A DNA stretch of 64,000 nucleotides from Polyangium sp. y55x31 (lineage in GTDB: Bacteria; Myxococcota_A; Polyangia; Polyangiales; Polyangiaceae): positions 310,001 through 374,000 of the forward strand of contig NZ_JARZHG010000002.1 of assembly GCF_029946505.1 (NCBI RefSeq), in the 5' to 3' direction. Under the pieces are notes generated by a model. The model was not told where the DNA came from, made no database searches, and saw only the letters and a program-made list of their open reading frames with translations. The translations under genes and the position numbers were made by a program. This document shows positions 60,846 to 64,000 of the stretch, in pieces (the stretch's first letter is position 1; each line of letters starts with the position of its first letter).

Positions 60846-62387
60846 TCAGTGTCTCCCCGTCGCGTCCCGCCAGGCGCGAACGAGCTCGGTCACGAATTTG
60901 CTGTCGAGGCGCGGCGCTTCGACGAGCGGCGCGTCGATCTCCACGCCATAACGTCGGAATTTGAAGAAAGGATTCTCGGAGTCCTCGACGCTCCGGAGCT
61001 TCAATTCGGGGTTTACCGGCCGAAGACCCCGCTCGACGGCCAGCTTCTGCATCTCCGGGCCACGAAGGAAGCCGATCCACTTCTCGGCAGCCGTGCGCTG
61101 CTCGGCGGTGATCTCTCCGTCGTCGAAGATGACGACGGGGTGTTCGTTGACGAGCGTCGGCTGCGGATACACGACGCGCAGCTCTGCCATCACGTCGGCA
61201 TGTGTGTCGAAGTGCTGCAAAATCGTGAAAACGAGCTGCTCCTGCGTCACCACGGCGTCATATCGGCTCGCGCCGAGGTCGAAGATGGCGTCGGTCAGGA
61301 GGGGCGCCGACGGGGAGGGAGGCGGCGCGCCCGCTTCGCATCGCTCGAGCCAGCGTTGGAAACGCTCCCGCCGCTCCTGGAACGCGCGAGCGAAATCCGC
61401 CTCGGCGAGGTCGCCACGCACGACCACCCCCTCTTTGGGGGGTTGCCCGAGCGCCTCCTTGATACGCTCCTTGAGCGCGGTCGGCCTCTCGTTCGGAGGC
61501 AATGCATAATCGTACGCCATGAGGTAAAGCGCCTCGAGCCCCTCCGCCGAGCGCGTCGGCGACGGGTGCGCGAACTTCGCCCTTCCCCACCGCTTCATTT
61601 CATCCGTCGTCGGAAAGGGCGCGATATAGGCTCGTGCGGACTTCTTGCCGACCCGCCGAGGCGCCGGCGCCGGTTCCTGCGGGAGCGCAGTGGGGACGAC
61701 CGAGCCGTACCAATCGATCCACGTCCCCGGCACCATGTCCTCGAGGGCCATCTCCTCGAGATTCTGCGGGTCCCGCGGGACGCCTGGGCACATCGCGTCC
61801 ACCCACAGCCCCTCGCCGCTCTTGTTTTTTTCGCGGATGGCTTCGAGGACCTCGAGCCGATCCTCCCATATCAAGATGACGAGCGGGGATCGGGCGAGAG
61901 AGACCTGTTTCGTGATGTCGAACGGTGATCGTCCGCGGCTCTCCCGCCAGCGCCCATCGAGGTAACGAAGGACGAGATCGTCCGCGGGCGACCAGATCGT
62001 CGGTTTCACCTCACCCTTCAGGATGGAGTCGGCTCCCTCGATGCCGCCCGCCGCCATTGCCTTGATCTGGATTCTCGGGCATATCTTGGCGAATCGCGTC
62101 GCCGCCTCGTCGATCCACGCCTGTTTGTCATTGCTGTACAGCATCTCGACGATGACGGGGTGCTCGTCGGGCGGCGCCGGTCCGCACGTCTCGCTCGAGG
62201 CCTCGATCACGACCTTCATGTCCACGAGCCGTGAGGGCTTGGGAATGTCGGGCACGAACCTGCCACCGCGCACGAAAAACGCTGCGAAGAGGGCGAGCAG
62301 CCCCGAGGAGATCGCAATGTCGCGGAGGGTGAGCCCGAGTGTCGTTTTCTTCGAACGAGGTTCGTCTCGTTTTCGCGTCGGGGTCAT
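60846..62387 (-). CDS. Membrane-anchored extracellular solute-binding protein
   Basis: A 513-residue protein with a basic N-terminus, one uncleaved helix (about 20-41, LRDIAISSGLLALFAAFFVRGG) and a large periplasmic solute-binding fold of the SBP_bac_11-like type: VIVEMLYSNDKQAWIDEAATRFAKICP, IEGADSILKGEVKPTIWSPADDLVL, SLARSPLVILIWEDRLEVL, DAVVTQEQLVFTILQHF, and PVVIFDDGEITAEQRTAAEKWIGFL. No matching ABC importer is present; the only ABC subunit in the operon looks like an exporter. The ATG overlaps the upstream stop by 4 bp and has GGAGG 5 nt before it. Confidence 0.85.
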   Translation of the reverse strand: MTPTRKRDEPRSKKTTLGLTLRDIAISSGLLALFAAFFVRGGRFVPDIPKPSRLVDMKVVIEASSETCGPAPPDEHPVIVEMLYSNDKQAWIDEAATRFAKICPRIQIKAMAAGGIEGADSILKGEVKPTIWSPADDLVLRYLDGRWRESRGRSPFDITKQVSLARSPLVILIWEDRLEVLEAIREKNKSGEGLWVDAMCPGVPRDPQNLEEMALEDMVPGTWIDWYGSVVPTALPQEPAPAPRRVGKKSARAYIAPFPTTDEMKRWGRAKFAHPSPTRSAEGLEALYLMAYDYALPPNERPTALKERIKEALGQPPKEGVVVRGDLAEADFARAFQERRERFQRWLERCEAGAPPPSPSAPLLTDAIFDLGASRYDAVVTQEQLVFTILQHFDTHADVMAELRVVYPQPTLVNEHPVVIFDDGEITAEQRTAAEKWIGFLRGPEMQKLAVERGLRPVNPELKLRSVEDSENPFFKFRRYGVEIDAPLVEAPRLDSKFVTELVRAWRDATGRH

Positions 62388-63124
62388 GACGTCCTCCATC
62401 CATCGACGTTCGCCTCGGATGGAAACGCGGCGTCGACGACCGCCTCCCAGCGCGTCGGCAGCTTGGGGATGTCGGCGGCTGCGACGCGCGCCATGAGCTC
62501 GTCGCGGGAGGAGACGCCGAACTTCCGGACGTATGCGCGCAGGCACTCCGGGCGCGAGAACAAGAACATCAGATCGGTGAGCTGCATCGAGCGAATCACC
62601 AGCATCGGGTGTGGTGCCTCGAGCGGGCGGTAATCAGGATTGTGCAAGCCGGGCTCGAGGCAGCCGGGGTAGAACTGGCCTATCATCAAGCCCAGGGCGG
62701 TGATCTCGGGCTTCAGCGAATATTGCACGGGGTCGATCAGCACCGGCCCACCGTCGTGGGGCAGCTCCGGGAACAGGGTCAGGATGGCGCGGAACTCGCG
62801 GCCGACCTCGGTGGCGGGCGGCAGCGTCGGAAAGCGCGCCGCAAGCGCGCGCAGCACCGGCTCCACGGCGGCCGGGCGGAGCTCGCCCTGGTACACGTGA
62901 AAACGGATGGACCGAAAGCGGGTCAGGGCAGGCCCGACGAAGGGACACACGTGGCCCTTGCGACCGATCAGCGGATTCGGCTTGGCAATGGAGGTTTCTA
63001 GCCAGCTCAACATCTCAAATAGCTGCGCGCGGGCAGCCGCCGGCAGACCGGCGCTCTGCTCGACGAGCTGGCTTGCGCTGATCAATGCCGGCTCACCGGC
63101 CGATGTCTCGATTCCCGGGTTCAT
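62384..63124 (-). CDS. DUF6875-like protein
   Basis: A 246-residue soluble protein. The motif GRKGHVCPFVGPALTRFRSIRFHV (about 53-76) resembles the conserved VCPF signature of DUF6875 proteins, as I recall them from actinobacteria and other producers of natural products; the function of that family is not established. Later segments (LFPELPHDGGPVLIDPVQYSLKPE; GLMIGQFYPGCLEPGLHN; MLVIRSMQLTDLMFLF) are well structured, with Cys in VCPF and YPGC. ATGA overlaps link it to the ABC exporter upstream and the solute-binding protein downstream. A biosynthetic or export-linked role is inferred from context. Confidence 0.6.
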   Translation of the reverse strand: MNPGIETSAGEPALISASQLVEQSAGLPAAARAQLFEMLSWLETSIAKPNPLIGRKGHVCPFVGPALTRFRSIRFHVYQGELRPAAVEPVLRALAARFPTLPPATEVGREFRAILTLFPELPHDGGPVLIDPVQYSLKPEITALGLMIGQFYPGCLEPGLHNPDYRPLEAPHPMLVIRSMQLTDLMFLFSRPECLRAYVRKFGVSSRDELMARVAAADIPKLPTRWEAVVDAAFPSEANVDGWRTS

Positions 63125-64000
63125 GTGCGTTCCACAGACCGAATACGGCCGTACTCCATGGTGATCACTCGATCCGCACAGTGGAAGAAGCGGTCGTCGT
63201 GGGTGACTGCAATGACCGTCTTCCCTCGTTGCTTCAGTGCCGGCAAAAGCTCTTCGTAAAAGTGCGCGCGGAACTCGGGGTCCTGATCTGCGGCCCATTC
63301 GTCGAACACACAGATGGGCCGGTCCTCGAGGAGCGCCACGATCATGGCCAGGCGCTTGCGCTGTCCGGTGGAGAGATTGCGGTTCGTGAAACCCTGGTTC
63401 TCGAACGACGTCTTCTGCTGGAGCTCCATCTGCGCGATGAGCCGGTGCACGGCCGCCGGGTCGACGTCGAGCAGCCCATAAAGCTTGGCGAACAGGTGGA
63501 AGTCCGAGTAGATGGCCGAGATCTTCTCGCGATATGCAGCCACGTTGCCCGAATCGACACGAATCCCGCCGACCAGGAGCTCACCGCCCGTCGGCGGATA
63601 CAGCCCCGTGAGCACCTTGAGGGCCGTCGACTTGCCGCTCCCGTTTCCGCCGACGATGAACACGATCTCGCCTTCCGCGATGTCGACGTCGAGGGGGCCG
63701 ATGCGGAACGCGCCGTCGCCGTCCTCGGAAACATATTCGAACTCGATGCCGCGCCCAAGGATCCCCCCGAATCCACCTTTCCACGGGTCCTCGACGTCCA
63801 GCGCGATTCGTGTCTCCTGGATGGCCTTGTCGAGCTTTTCCTCCAGCGTCTGCGCCCTGTCCAGCGCCACATTCGAGCGAATGTATGCGGGCGCCCCCGT
63901 GATCAGCACGGTCATGGGTCCCCAAAGGAACAAGATGGCCGCGACGATGCTGACCAGCGCAGAGGAGTCCACGTCGAGGTGCTGCGGAATGACGAGGACG
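63121..64000 (-). CDS. Cyclic-peptide-type ABC exporter, partial
   Basis: C-terminal 290 or so residues of an exporter; the frame stays open to the right edge (upstream residues VLVIPQHLDV are readable), so the start and most membrane helices are outside. One helix remains (ALVSIVAAILFLWGPMTVLI). The ATPase has Walker A GGNGSGKST, signature LSTGQRKRLAM (Thr for the usual Gly), and Walker B ICVFDEWAADQDPEFR with TVIAVTHDDRFF. LSTGQRKRL and DEWAADQDP are marks of the SyrD/PvdE/YojI family that exports cyclic peptides or siderophore precursors. It heads, within this window, an operon with DUF6875, solute-binding, DUF697 and SPFH genes. Confidence 0.88.
   Translation of the reverse strand, partial: VLVIPQHLDVDSSALVSIVAAILFLWGPMTVLITGAPAYIRSNVALDRAQTLEEKLDKAIQETRIALDVEDPWKGGFGGILGRGIEFEYVSEDGDGAFRIGPLDVDIAEGEIVFIVGGNGSGKSTALKVLTGLYPPTGGELLVGGIRVDSGNVAAYREKISAIYSDFHLFAKLYGLLDVDPAAVHRLIAQMELQQKTSFENQGFTNRNLSTGQRKRLAMIVALLEDRPICVFDEWAADQDPEFRAHFYEELLPALKQRGKTVIAVTHDDRFFHCADRVITMEYGRIRSVERT

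Noticed and set aside
60846-62387. Solute-binding protein of a classical ABC importer
   Set aside because: No importer permease or importer-type ATPase is present; the only ABC protein in the operon has exporter-family motifs, and the binding protein keeps an uncleaved anchor.

Overview
The window is dense, GC-rich chromosomal DNA that looks like a myxobacterium, most likely of the Polyangium/Sorangium side of the group (Polyangiales). The evidence is a type IV pilus motor pair (PilB/PilT) beside a Ser/Thr kinase-FHA-TPR cassette, a second tail-anchored Ser/Thr kinase, PilZ proteins, many Cys-rich or Gly/Ser-linker lipoproteins, an OmpA protein with thrombospondin type 3 calcium repeats, and an IF3 with a long acidic C-terminal tail. 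I see no insertion sequences, phage genes, CRISPR arrays or rRNA. The genus is inference; a marker search would be needed to fix it.

Layout. 1-2.5 kb: 3' part of a ParE-type topoisomerase gene, then a small AraC-type HTH protein. 2.5-2.9 kb: a noncoding cluster of eight short perfect hairpins. 2.9-12.1 kb: housekeeping genes (nitrilase-family amidase, Nudix hydrolase, NAD+-dependent DNA ligase, DUF2804 protein, P5C dehydrogenase, M3 peptidase with a lipoprotein signal). 12.2-18.2 kb: a leftward operon for an FHA protein, a Ser/Thr kinase and a 1129-residue pseudo-caspase/TPR protein, divergent from pilB-pilT (18.3-21.1 kb). 21.2-29.5 kb: lexA with a likely autoregulatory operator, envelope proteins (DUF4398 lipoprotein, OmpA/TSP3, beta-barrel), a wHTH-membrane protein, two PilZ-type proteins and a membrane-anchored unknown. 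29.5-33.6 kb: tRNA-Val(CAC), a class I aminotransferase, a PNPOx-GNAT fusion divergent from a MocR regulator. 33.6-41.4 kb: yajC-secD-secF (terminator after secF) and recJ-mlaF-mlaD, all leftward. 41.7-45.5 kb: tRNA-Val(GAC), infC, a PDZ protein, a kinase. 45.7-50.3 kb: lipoproteins and a secreted Kunitz (BPTI-type) inhibitor. 50.5-59 kb: ychF, a glycine-zipper protein, an ATP-grasp protein, a tightly overlapping three-gene operon ending in an SGNH hydrolase, a SUMF1-fold lipoprotein, and a di-heme cytochrome lipoprotein with a small secreted partner. 59-64 kb: a five-gene leftward operon (cyclic-peptide-type ABC exporter, DUF6875-like protein, anchored solute-binding protein, DUF697 protein, SPFH protein) running off the right edge.

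Together the genes describe a cell investing in envelope biogenesis (Sec accessory complex, MCE transport, outer-membrane proteins), surface motility and phospho-signalling. The items most worth attention are the five-gene ABC/SPFH operon, the bacterial Kunitz inhibitor, the pseudo-caspase/kinase/FHA cassette, and a recurring TANNNT box placed 6-10 nt before start codons, which suggests common leaderless transcription. All domain assignments are from reading sequence motifs; no database search was run.
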